Shown here in pieces: positions 46,344 through 56,213 of a stretch of DNA of 64,000 bases. A program made the translations under genes and the position numbers. The notes under the pieces are model-generated. The model saw only the letters and a program-made list of their open reading frames with translations. It was not told the DNA's origin and ran no database searches. The DNA lies in NCBI GenBank assembly GCA_033239525.1, contig BSYO01000009.1:16451299-16515298 (forward strand), written 5' to 3'. The stretch comes from Nepenthes gracilis. Taxonomy: Eukaryota > Streptophyta > Magnoliopsida > Caryophyllales > Nepenthaceae. Every line of letters begins with the position of its first letter. Positions within the stretch are counted from its first letter, which is position 1.

Positions 46344-48549
46344 CCTACTTGGTATATCATGCAAGCATTAACAACTTGATTGATCTCTAGTTCTAAGCCT
46401 AATGGCCTCCATAAATGCCTGAAGTGTAATCCCAAGTCTACCAAAATAAGGCCCAAGTAGGCTGATAAATGTCCCATATGAAGTCAATATTAATAGGCCC
46501 CTCATGGCAGTCTACAAAAGGCACCAACCGTGTTCAATCTAAAGTACCACCAATTGCCAAAAAAACTCAGTAAGGGATTTTCGCTCCCATTCAATCAAAA
46601 TGCTACAACAGTGACCAAGATACCTTATGTAGGCTTAGCCTATCACTTAGTAAAAATAGCTAAGACGTCGCCTGAATACTGTATTAAAAAATCTTAAACT
46701 GCTAAAACATATTATAAAAATTAAGTCAAAAACTCTTAAACATTTGTATTGTCTCATGAGGACCAAGCCAAAAACTCTTAAACAACTAAGATGTCTCATT
46801 AAGATCAAGTCAAAAACTCTTTAAAATGTATCATGAAGACCAAATCAAAGTCTCTCAAAAAGCGGCTAACACATAACGTGGAGCTCACAGAGAGCTTGAA
46901 GGAATGTGACATGAAGAGCACTAAAACAGTTGAGGCAATCCAGCTAGAGGACACACAGGCATGACACAAAATCAAAGCGTATAAATTCTCCCTTGATAAA
47001 TAGTCAATGGCGCAAGCAAAGCAAAGTACAAAGGAATAAAGTAATATGCACAAAGAAGAAAATATTTTACATTAATCTGCAAAGATGTACAAGCGTTGTG
47101 AGCGTTATAAAGAAGCTGCCACAATACTCCACAGAAGCCTAGAGAAAAAGGGAAATAAAGAAGAGAAAATGCCCCATGCACGTTGGGAATTACTTACTCG
47201 CACAGGGCAAGGGAGAAATCCACCATGTGGGCTTCAAAGGAACCCTCTAACGATGAGGAGCCAATATAGTGGGGCCACATTGACTGACCAACTTGAGGAT
47301 GGAAGCCCCCACCATTGCACAACCATCTGGAGGTGGACAGAGTACATCGCCCCACAGGCAATCAAAGATGTGGGGAAAGAAGTATCCGCCTCACAAAGAC
47401 CCCACATGGGAGGAAGGCTCTATGGGGAAGGATATATCCATATCTAAATGTTCTCAAATTCAGAAGAAAGTCATCCAACAAAAAAGTACTGTGTCGCCAC
47501 CATGGTCGCAAGTGTTAACAACAAGAAAGACTCCCAGTGGCCCACCAAGGGAACTGCCTAGAGAAGGGCTCAATATCAAGGAACCATATAACCTTCGTGT
47601 ATGGTAAGAAGTGGGAGTGCTGGAAAATGAGTCTAAAGCCGCTATTTATAGCCCAAACAACAGGCATCCCACTAATTATGGCACCCATAGCACGATAAGT
47701 GTCGAGCTTTGGATCCCCGACACGTGATTGTGGATTAAGGAACCTGGGAAAACAGCACATCAAACTTGGAGATCTCAAATCTCTTTATAAGAAAAACCAG
47801 CACTCCTAAAGCTGTAAATTCATAGGGACGTAGCAAGAGGGCTCAGTAGAAGTGCCAGAGTTGGTAGGCCTACAAATTACAACGTGACTAAGCAAGAGAT
47901 CAAAAGCATATATACAAAAACAAAAGGCTCGTAACAACCAGAAGTCAATAACAAGAAGAAGAAACAAAAGGACTATACAAGTAAGGAAGATCTGGGAGAA
48001 GCACCACAGTCTAATAGAGACTCGTCAGGATCAGACTCCTTACTCAGGCATACGATTGGCTCGGGCACCCGGAAATTGGAAGGGTGAAGAAAACCCAATG
48101 GGAACTCTGAAGCATTGTGACATGCAAGCTCCCAGCATCCCTAAAAACCCGAGGCATGGAGGTCTGTTAAGGCTTCCCAGTGTTCATCCAAATGGACAAA
48201 CTCCCGCATTTAATTCTACAGCCCAATTCTACACATGGTCCCTCCTCTGGTACTGTCTAGTGAAGCATGAAGCTCCTCAGCCTCAGTCCAGAGAGACTTA
48301 AGCTTGAGCCTAACTGACCATCATGGCCTCCTTGGCCACACCCCCTTGGACTCCATTTCACTAAGGCCCAAGTCTGTGGCCTCCTTGGAGGTCTTGAGCT
48401 CACTTTCTAAAGCCTCAACACGGGAGTTGAGTCAGAAGGCCTTGTTCGTCAACTCCTTCCTAAGCCTTCCAGCTTTGGCCAGGGGAGAGTCACACCGCAC
48501 TGCCACAGAGACAATGTCCACCCTTAGCTGAAGGGAATCTCGATAGATA
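46344..48549 (+). other. Tat 3' region, first part
   Basis: Sequence between pol and the 3' LTR of the Tat element. No sense-strand gene is supported; open frames 47085-47607 and 48056-48531 are shadows. The minus strand of 48050-48531 carries the C-terminal coiled coil of the antisense ORF (separate entry); downstream of that the region would be the 3' non-coding part of the antisense unit. 46680-46860 has a repeated AAGTCAAAAACTCTTAAAC motif (about 46724, 46768, 46808). Confidence 0.55.
48050..48531 (-). pseudogene. Antisense ORF of Tat element, C-terminal coiled coil
   Basis: Minus-strand frame from 48531: QLRVDIVSVAVRCDSPLAKA, then GRLRKELTNKAF, stop, LNSRVEALESELKTSKEATD and LGLSEMESKGV, with further stops. 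Heptad-spaced Leu/Val/Ala and many Glu/Lys indicate a coiled coil. It lies on the same strand as, and downstream of, the Transposase_28-like part at 50200-51489; the two are separated by the LTR-like repeat at 48550-50170. The combination of globular domain, Ser/Pro-rich linker and long coiled coil is what the family's antisense ORFs usually show, as I recall. Confidence 0.5.
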
Positions 48550-50170
48550 TGATTCTTTTTTAATCTCGTAAGTGTACGAGAGTTCGGTGTAATTTTTCTA
48601 ATTAGTTAAGTATCGTATCCACAGGGAGTTGATTTTCTATATAAAACTAATTTCGTAATTATAAAAATATTAAAGAAAAATTAAAATTTTAATTTGAAGA
48701 TAATCAAAGCGGCCGTAACTGTTGCAGTACAACCCTCAAGTGAACTAGAAGATACGAAATATTAAGCAATAAAATTAAATTGCTGAAAATTAAAATGCTT
48801 TTAGCGGCTATACCGTCCGAAAACAACAAAAACTAAAATACAGAAAATTAAAGTGCAGAAATATAAGCATAACAGAGCGGCAGTAGCACAGCCATTCAAA
48901 GCTCAAAATAATTAATAATAATAATAATAAATAAATAAAGTGTAAGAACTAAATAACATAAATATAAAATTACAAGAGCGGTGGTGGCGGTGTCATCCAA
49001 AGCTCAAAAAATAAATAAAATGTAGAAATTAAATAATAGAAAGAAAATAAATTTGGGTAAATGTTAGATATTAGAAGTTAGATGATTGCGATTGTTAATC
49101 ATAACATATTGATTTTCACAGTACAACGTATTACGAGATTTCGATATCAATCTGAAACTAAACCAACCAAAAAATAAATAGTACAAATTGATGGAGCCGA
49201 GCTGATTCAAAATTAAACTTTATATTGAGCTGAGTTTTACCGACACAATGGGACAAATTTAAACCTGACTTACTAAACTAAAACACTAATAATAATAAAA
49301 TAAAATAAACAAAGGAAAAAAAAAAACGAAACAAAGAAAACAAAACCCCCTCTCTCTTTCCACTCACTCTCTCTCCAGCTCCTCCTACTCTCTCTCTTTC
49401 CCCCAGCTCACGCCTTCTCTTTCTCCTTCACTGTTCATCTTCCCCCAACTCACGCGTTCTCTTCTGCAACTCCACTATTCACCCAAAAAAAACAAAAATA
49501 AATAAATAAATAATCATCTTACTTTCCTCTCTCATTTCCACTGCTTCGGACGCACCCAGCTCCAAGACTCACTCCCGAATCTCTCCTTTCCTCTGCCTAA
49601 GGCAGAGTCCCCCAAATCTAGTTTCAAGTTTCGACCTCTTCCACTGTTTAGCCCCCAAACAAGTCTCCTTTCCTTCAACTGTCTCGGCCTCCTTTTATAG
49701 AGAAGAGGGAGGAGCCGGCTGTAATTTTCTTGTTTTTTTTTTTTTGGCCTGATGATGATCCTCGCACACCTCCTCTGCCGCTGTGCACGCCGTCTGCCTT
49801 CTGCTTTTCTTCTCTTCTGTTTTTTCACCCTTTTTTTTTTTTTTTCCCTTTTTTTTCCTTTTACGTGGCATGCACTGCCATTTTCTTTTTTTTAATTATT
49901 TTATTTTTTTTTTTTTTTTTAATAAATATATATATATATATATTAACCCCTCAGAAAAAATCAAATATACTTCTCTTCTATGTATTTCTTGGATCGGCTG
50001 CATAGATTGACAAAATAAAGATTTCGACGGTCCACTTGCATTCTTTTTATTTCAAAAAATCTTGTTTGAGAAATAAAATCTACATATTTGAAATATTGAG
50101 CTTAATTATATAATTTAAATAAAAATTATAATAACTAAATTGAATAAAAATACAAATTTCAAAATTCAGT
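48550..50170 (-). mobile_element. LTR-like repeat, copy 2, inserted in Tat antisense ORF
   Basis: Homologous to 34875-35989 from its left end, but longer. On the minus strand a TATA box (CTATAAAAGGAGG, about 49689-49701) lies upstream of a CT/AG-rich leader and an end reading GTGGATACGATACTTAACTA and CACTTACGAGATTAAAAAAG, typical of gypsy LTR termini. A possible start is TGTGCTTGATGAACAC (about 50190) or TGATGAACAC. Target duplications could not be fixed. Probably a solo LTR. The poly-T and (TA)n runs at 49730-49945 generate false open frames. Confidence 0.55.
49691..49700 (-). promoter_or_regulatory. TATA box of LTR-like repeat copy 2
   Basis: CTCTATAAAAGG on the minus strand with a purine-rich flank; the strongest TATA match in the repeat. 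Confidence 0.5.
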
Positions 50171-50199
50171 GTTCATCAAGCACACTCGTGAAGATTTTG

Positions 50200-51489
50200 G
50201 AGGTGCTACAACTCAACACACAGAGCTCACACAACTCAGACACAAGTACCGCAAATCATTAGCAACCCTCCCACGGACCAACTTGGTGACCTGAAAGGAG
50301 CAAAAAAGAGGCGTCAGGATAAAATTTACCACCAAAGATGTCACCCAAAGGCAAGTAGAAGTTACCTGCATTCCCAGCTCAGCAATTCACTACAAACCCT
50401 ACAAAAAAGACAGGAGTGGCCCTAGAACAGTTGGAGACATCAACCATCATGGTGGGGTGAGGTGCAAGTGGCAGAAGGACTATCACCCCCTGAGGATATT
50501 TAGGCAGAGGGACACGGCCCGCAGAGGAAGAAGGCTCTTGCCAGGAAGCTGCATTGCCCATGCTACTCATGGGTGCCTCAGCAGCAGTGACCTTGTCAAC
50601 CTCTCCCAAGAGAGGGCTAGTGCCCACAGCAGCAGGACCGCCCGAAGCTGAGGAAAGCTCTATGCTCCTGCCGCTAAAGAGGATCTTAGGCCCCCCATAA
50701 TCTCAATTGTAGCCTCATCAACACAACAGCTTGGGGACTCACCAGCGGTAGAAGGAATAATTGCCACAAGAGCAGTAAGGCCCCTCCCCGCATATGGATC
50801 AAGACATGAGGCGACAAGGATATGACCACAATCATGATCGGTGGCTCTTTTCAGCATTGCCAAGCGCACTCTTTGTCAATAGGAAGGTCGTCGAATTCTG
50901 GTCCACTGGGCACGAGTGGGTCAAGCTCAACTCCCAGTCAATCGTTGCAAAGGCAACCTTGTTGAGATTGCGACAAAATTTAGGATTCATCAATAACATT
51001 CAGAAAGGAAGGCACCAACCTGCTGGATTCTTCAAGAAGTATCTATCCTTTTAGTTCTTAACAGAATCAAGGTTTCAGCCACCAAACCTTACATCAGACC
51101 GCACATTGAGATAGAACTATCCAAACTGGCCACGCGAAGTGTGGAACACTGTTGGAATAAGTGCCACCTCAAGAAGCTAGAAGAAGACAGGGGGAGACTA
51201 GGTATCACATAGCATTAGGCTGAAATCATGCCAACGAAGTGTTGACGGCATTCAAAATCTCCTTAACCCCAAGCACAGGGGAAACCTACCCCCATTCTTT
51301 AGCACAACCACATAAATGGTGATGGAGCCCACCTGTGGTTTGTGGGAGCGATGCTTAAGGCCAAGCACCATGACTTCATATTCCATAGGGATCATATAAG
51401 TCTCACAGCAGTAATCCACGGTCGAAGAATGAAATAGAGTTTGACTTTAAGGGACCAGTAGCGAAGTCAGAAGAATGAACAGCCTCCAT
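50200..51489 (-). pseudogene. Antisense ORF of Tat element, Transposase_28-like domain
   Basis: Possible start MEAVHSSDFATGPLKSNSIS at 51489, leading (with one frame change) to YMIPMEYEVMVLGLKHRSHK, GSITIYVVVLKNGGRFPLCL (about 51265-51325), then after a frameshift GVKEILNAVNTSLA, FQPNAM, YLVSPCLLLAS, and later FYLNVRSDVRFGG, NLDSVKN, KDRYFLKNPAGWCLP (about 51010-51100). This follows the 'putative gypsy type transposon' family (Pfam Transposase_28): a GfrfPLhp...L..l..s.aQlhPNawR.lvgf core and a later WK.rfFfv...GW. A Ser/Pro/Ala-rich linker follows (50380-50640). Function of the family is unknown; it is found as an extra antisense ORF in some Tat elements. Stops and shifts make it dead. Confidence 0.6.
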
Positions 51490-52077
51490 TGAAGCAGTGA
51501 TGACAAAGGCAGAAGAGAAATCACGATGAAGAGAAGAACAATTGCAAATAGCAGCATGAAACCTGAACCAGACACATGAGCATCTATTTATAAGCACGAA
51601 GGTGATCGAAGCATCAAGTGTGCCTAGACGTTGCACCAAATTTCAGAAGTCCAGGGATACAGGGCGACGAGAAGTCAGCGTAATCATCCCAACAGTCAAG
51701 ATCAAGTCAGGCAATGAGGTAAGAACGGAGTGAGGTGACCTCCTCATCATGACAGCTCCTAGAACTTCGGGGTAGTCCTTGGAGCTAAGGGGGCTAGTTT
51801 GGGTAGTAGTATATCTCAAATTCAGACCCTTTGAGATGACCTGTTCAAAGATCCTCCTCGACCCCTCTTTTTCTCCCCCGACTTTGTCGAAGGGTAGGAA
51901 GGAATGCTGAAGACTGACGAGAGGCCAGCTCAATGAGCCAGAAAACACTTCAGTACTTGATCGAAGATGTCACTCATTAGTCTACCAAAAGTCCAACAAA
52001 ATGATTCAACCTTAATTCACTTAGCGCATCGAAAAGACATTTGCAGTTCCTGAAAATGAGATTTTTCAGAGCATAAA
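51490..52077 (+). other. Tat 3' region up to the 3' LTR
   Basis: No sense gene. On the minus strand it is upstream of the antisense ORF start, so it could hold its promoter; open frames 51403-51639 and 51643-51948 are not recognised. A clear polypurine tract before 52078 was not found (GAAAATGAGATTTTT at 52052 is a weak candidate). Confidence 0.45.
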
Positions 52078-52413
52078 TGATGAGCGAAGACGATTATATC
52101 AAGAAAAAATCCTAACATTAGTATAGATGCATCTAGACTGCAGATATACAATCAATCAACCACCAATTCTTCTCCAATAGCCACATCTGACCTCTAACCT
52201 ATAAATAATTCATCAACTCCCATTTACAAGGATCCGGTTTTAAAAGGCAACAACAAGCTAATAAAACTCTCTCTCACACACACGTTGAATAGCAGGCGAC
52301 AAACTTTCTCAACCCTATAAGGATTAAAGATAAAAACGCATAGCTCGCAGGGGAGCGTCATCGCAAGTCTCCAACAAAGAGTGCATTTACTGCCAAAGAG
52401 ACCTTTGCTATCT

Positions 52414-52422
52414 CCAAAGTGA
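52414..52422. repeat. Left 9-bp target-site duplication of MITE
   Basis: CCAAAGTGA, repeated at 52677-52685. Confidence 0.8.
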
Positions 52423-52676
52423 GGATCGGGGGGGCTCCCGTCATATTTATATCTGACGGCTCCCGTTTTTTTAAAAAAAAATTATAAAATCAAATAAAAA
52501 ATGAAATTATTATTTTTTTAAATCAAATGTAAAAAAATATCAAAATAAAAAAAAATAACTAAAAACCCTTTTTTTTTTATATATAACATCCGGCCGTTGG
52601 ATTTTTCAATCAAACAGCCGGAAAGACGTCGCAGGAGGCTGCGATGTCCGTACGCATCACAGCCCCCCTGGTTCCA
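52423..52676. mobile_element. Mutator-type MITE
   Basis: 254 bp. Ends form imperfect inverted repeats: GGATCGGGGGGGCT on the left and, read inward from the right, TGGAACCAGGGGGGCT. Flanked by 9-bp duplications CCAAAGTGA, the length used by Mutator-like elements. No coding capacity; AT-rich core with ATCCGGCCGTTGGATTTTT near 52589, a text common in plant MITEs. The other LTR of the host element shows the unoccupied site (AAAGTGAAGTATTTTCC at 28722). Confidence 0.78.
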
Positions 52677-52685
52677 CCAAAGTGA
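52677..52685. repeat. Right 9-bp target-site duplication of MITE
   Basis: CCAAAGTGA, identical to 52414-52422. Confidence 0.8.
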
Positions 52686-53025
52686 AGTATTTTCCGCACT
52701 ACCACAAGTGGAGATCACGCCAAGGGAGACTGCCAGCGAACACCTTCCCTTCCTAAAAACTGAATACCATTCAGCACTCGAAGTGCCTTGGACCTGTCTC
52801 CCCAAAAGGCCAATTTCTCCCGCAGACCTCATCATAATGCTTGACCCCTCGTGACACAATCCCTAAAATCAGGAGTCCCGTTGTCAAACTCAAGCATTTG
52901 GTAATCTCTTTCCTTTCCTTTCTTAGTTAAACTCATACTAGCTTTGACAATAGCGAGGATAATTCCAGAGCAAAATTCGAGCCCTTAACATTATTATTTA
53001 TAGTGTGTAGGATCAGAATCGTTAT

Positions 53026-53419
53026 ATTGGGGCTCGAATTCCAGTTTAAATAATCATTACCTCAGATAAAACCTCAATTTATATGCACGTTCAAAAAAAA
53101 ATCTTTAACATTTTTTTACTGTTCAAAGGGTCTTTAATGGTGTGATTATTTAGATAAAATTGGATGATGATATTGATTTATAGGGATATATATTTTTTAT
53201 TTTTGTTTCTCGTTTGGCAGAAAATTTCAGTCAAAAATATGATGCTGGAAAACTAAAAATAACAAACTCTAAAAAAAAAAAATTATAGATTTATTTATTA
53301 ACGGAGGCTAAAGAATAAAAATTTCCAATCAACCTGTTGCTGCCACCAACAGGCATATCCCCAGACTAACATGATGGTGGTAACAATATTTCGCAGGAAA
53401 ACAAGCATAACATTTAATA
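53026..53419. other. Spacer
   Basis: AT-rich sequence between the Tat 3' LTR and the copia element; no gene seen. Confidence 0.5.
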
Positions 53420-53424
53420 CCCGT

Positions 53425-53712
53425 TATTAGAAAAGATTGCATAATCAATATTTATCAAATATTATTTTTTTATTTTCTTTTTCTGTATTTTTCTCTGTAT
53501 AATTTTTTTTCTTTTCTTATTTTGTTTCCATAAATACATTTGCTGTGTATTTTATATATATTGGTGGTTGAGGGTTGTGCAAAGTGTGAAGTAAAATGAA
53601 TAAAAGTCTGGCGTCCGTTTTTCTCCATCATTTCGCCGTCCTCTCTCTGAGTTTGTCTCTGCCATCGCTCTTCCTCTTCGTTTCAAGGTTTTGCTTAATG
53701 CAAAACTCCACA
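53425..53712 (+). repeat. Left LTR of copia element
   Basis: 288 bp, TATTAGAAAAGATTGCATAA... to ...GCAAAACTCCACA. Contains TATATATATTGG near 53554 and TTTCGCCGTCCTCTCTCTGA near 53630. Matches 58314-58446 plus 59250-59453. Confidence 0.85.
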
Positions 53713-53725
53713 TGGTATTAGAAGC
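53713..53725 (+). other. Primer-binding site of copia element
   Basis: TGGTATTAGAAGC directly after the LTR; initiator-Met tRNA type (TGGTATCAGAGC) with two changes. Confidence 0.75.
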
Positions 53726-53726
53726 A

Positions 53727-54970
53727 ATGGCATCTCACCAAACCACTTCCGAAACTACATCAAACACAGCCAATCCATCCCTCACTCCTTCACAAGAACA
53801 CATGCGTGTTCAAACCCTAAACGATCTCACAAATCCTTTTCGGCTGGAAATCGGTGACAATCCGGCCATCACTCTGGTCACTGATTTACTCACCGTTGAC
53901 AATTATTCAACCTGGTCCAGAGCCATGCGTCGAACTTTGAGAGCCAAGAACAAACTTCAGTTCATTGAGGGCACTGTTCCAAAACCAATCGACTCAACCG
54001 ATCCTCTTTTTGAAGTCTGGGGCCGATGCAATTATATGGTGGTCTCCTAGATCCAAAACTCAGTTAGCCCTTCTATCAAGTCTAGTGTTGCCTTCGTCGA
54101 TGATGCCTCTGAAATTTGGAATGAGTTATGTGACCGATTCTCTCAACAAAATGGGCCACGTATCTTCCAATTGAAGAAATCGTTAGCCAACCTTCTGCAA
54201 GAACAAGACCCAGTAAGCATATATTACGGTAAACTCAAAACCTTATGGGATAAACTCTTAGTTTATAACCCCCTCCCGAACTGTAATTGCGGTGAGATGA
54301 AAATCCTTGCTGATCGGTATCAATGTGATTGTGTAATCTAATTTTTGATGGGCTTAAATGACTATTATGCTAATAGCCGCGACTAGATTATGCTGATGGA
54401 TCCTCTCCCCTCTGTTAACAGAATTTTCTCTGTTATTCAGCAGCAAGAACGACAACACCAGATGTCTGTTACAGCACTTTTGAACACAATGGCCTTAACA
54501 ACCAAACGAAATTTTAATTATCAAAAGAATATTACGAAAAGCACTCATTCTGTGAAGAAAGACCGACCTTTTTGTGTTCACTGTCGGATCACAAGACACT
54601 CGGTGCAGCAGTGTTTCAAAATTGAAAACACTGAGGCTCCCGTGTGTTCCCATTGTAATAAAACTGGACACACTCTTGATAAATGTTATCAATTGTATGG
54701 TTTTCCTCCTAATCACAAGTTGTATGACAAATCTGGCAACGTGATGCCTTCTGCCAACCTCTCGAGCTTCAAAAATCATACGGGTCAAGAAGGAGATACT
54801 GATGACAGGGTAGCATTGACTAAAGCCCAATTCAACCAACTTATGAAATTGATTCAATCAAGGGACACGGCTGTAATCAAGCCAAGCCAGTCTATATTTG
54901 ACCCACACATCAAGCAGCCAAAGGCTGCCAATATGACAAGTACAGTATCCTGTGTATCGCCTTCTCAATA
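53727..54970 (+). pseudogene. Copia gag with two CCHC knuckles
   Basis: Starts MASHQTTSETTSNTANPSL at 53727. Holds the copia-type N-terminal gag domain (NPFRLEIGDNPAITLVTDLL, NYSTWSRAMRRTLRAKNKL, FIEGTVPKP), then SFVDDASEIWNEL-type helices (EIWNELCDRFSQQNGPRIFQ), and two zinc knuckles: CVHCRITRHSVQQC (about 54577-54618) and CSHCNKTGHTLDKC (about 54646-54687), each C-x2-C-x4-H-x4-C. All in one frame except stops at about 54048, 54340, 54385 and 54969. Packages the element RNA when intact. Confidence 0.85.
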
Positions 54971-54989
54971 ACATCCAGATAATCAAAAG

Positions 54990-55330
54990 CACATATGAAT
55001 TTTGGACACTGGGGTCACAGATCATATGATATGTGATCCCTCATTATATGTTCATAAAGTCCAGCTTTCACGTTCTGTTAATCTTCCAGATGGAAGTAAA
55101 GAATCTGTTTCTCATATCAGAAATATTAAACTTACGAATAAAATGATATTGGAACATGTTCTTTGCATTCCCTCATTCTCTTTTAATTTAATTTCTGTAA
55201 AGCGGCTAATTGATGCCCTCCATTGTTGCATGTTCTTCTTTTCTAACATTTATTTGATTCAGGACCTTACCTCTTAGACAACGATTGGGATGGGTGAAGA
55301 AAAAAATAGGTTATATCATCTGAAGCATGC
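54990..55330 (+). pseudogene. Copia protease
   Basis: ILDTGVTDHMICDPSLYVHK from about 54999, with the catalytic DTG intact, followed by VNLPDGSKESVSHI and LEHVLCIPSFSFNLISVKRL. The Trp before ILDTG is a stop (TGA), and another stop ends the frame at about 55277. Same frame as gag. Confidence 0.83.
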
Positions 55331-55419
55331 TGAAGTACCTTCAAATACTTTGACTATTTTTCTTCTCAAAAGTTATCATTTAAACATGAAACCTTCCGTT
55401 TACTCTGCCTTGTCTCCAA

Positions 55420-56213
55420 TTGATATTTAACATTGTTGTTTAGGGCATATTTCACATTCTAGATTTAAGCTAATTGATAATCCTCTTGTAAAAGGAGTAG
55501 TAAGCTCTATTAATAATAATCATTGTTCTATTTGTCAAATGGCAAAACAACATCATCTCCCTTTTCCTTCTAGTACCCATAAATCACGTATCTTGTTTGA
55601 AATGATTCACTGCGATATATGAGGACCTTTTGCTAATGTATCTTATGAGGGTTACAAGTATTTCTTCACTATCATTGACGACCTTTCTAGAAGCATATGG
55701 GTCTATCTTCTAAAACAAAAATCAGACACCAAACAGTGCTTAGAGAATTTTTTCTACGAACTTATTAAAACACAATTTGATGTTAAAATTAGAGTCCTCA
55801 AAAGTGATAATGGTTCCGAATTTAACATGGGAGATTTTTACAGTAGAAGAGGTATAATTCACCAGAGGAGTTGTGTTGAAACTCCGCAACAAAATGGAAT
55901 AGTTGAACGTAAATATCAACATTTGTTGAACGTTGTCAGGGCGATTAGATTTCAGTCTGGACTTCCCCTAAGATTTTGGAGTGATTGTATTCTTACAACT
56001 GCATATATCATCAATAGAACACCAAGCCCGTTATTAGAAAATAAGACCCCATACGAGGCTCTCTTTGGAGTCAAACACAATTATGAAAATTTGAGAATGT
56101 TTGGTTGTCTGTGTTTTGCTTCCACTATCTCTCATGGGCGTACCAAGTTTGATTCTAGAAGTAAAAAATGTGTCTTTTTATATTATCCTTTTGGAGAGAT
56201 ACGAATTGATTGA
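55420..56213 (+). pseudogene. Copia integrase
   Basis: Zinc-binding region HCCLGHISHSRFKLID and CSICQMAKQHHLPF (about 55430-55570), then the core: MIHCDI (first Asp, about 55606), LKSDNGSEFNMGDF (second Asp, about 55803) and ETPQQNGIVERKYQHL (Glu, about 55899). All three catalytic acids are present. C-terminal part YIINRTPSPLLENKTPYEAL and RMFGCLCFAS. Stops at about 55430 and 55621; a frameshift near 56195 moves the rest to another frame. Confidence 0.87.

Larger units (their letters stand above)
28385..53025 (+). mobile_element. Tat-lineage Ty3/gypsy element, about 24.6 kb with nested insertions
   Basis: The LTRs at 28385-29075 and 52078-53025 match along their length (TATA, ACAAGGATCCGG/TGAGGATCCAG, CCTATAAGGATTA, AAGTGAAGTATTTTCC, TCTCCCCAAAAGGCC). 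Between them, on the + strand, are gag (29210-30578, resumed at about 39066), protease, RT, RNase H, an extra RNase H of the type found in Tat elements, and integrase (to about 43100), then a long 3' region. Removing the nested insertions (30579-39060, 43267-46343, 48550-50170, 52423-52676) leaves about 11 kb, a normal size for Tat elements. The extra antisense ORF in the 3' region also fits this lineage. All coding parts are decayed. Confidence 0.75.
52078..53025 (+). repeat. 3' LTR of Tat element, with MITE insertion
   Basis: Matches 28385-29075 in order, with TATA box at 52200-52206. 254 bp longer because of the MITE at 52423-52676. Its end (TGTGTAGGATCAGAATCGT at about 53005-53025) aligns with 29054-29073. 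Confidence 0.72.

Noticed and set aside
47085..47607. Overlapping + strand frames of 67-120 codons
   Set aside because: Located in the Tat 3' region with no family text; the only recognisable coding trace in this region is on the minus strand.
49730..50010. Phe-rich open frames
   Set aside because: Translations of long T and (TA)n runs in an LTR-like repeat.
54495..54857. 120-codon minus-strand frame
   Set aside because: Antisense shadow of the copia gag zinc-knuckle region.
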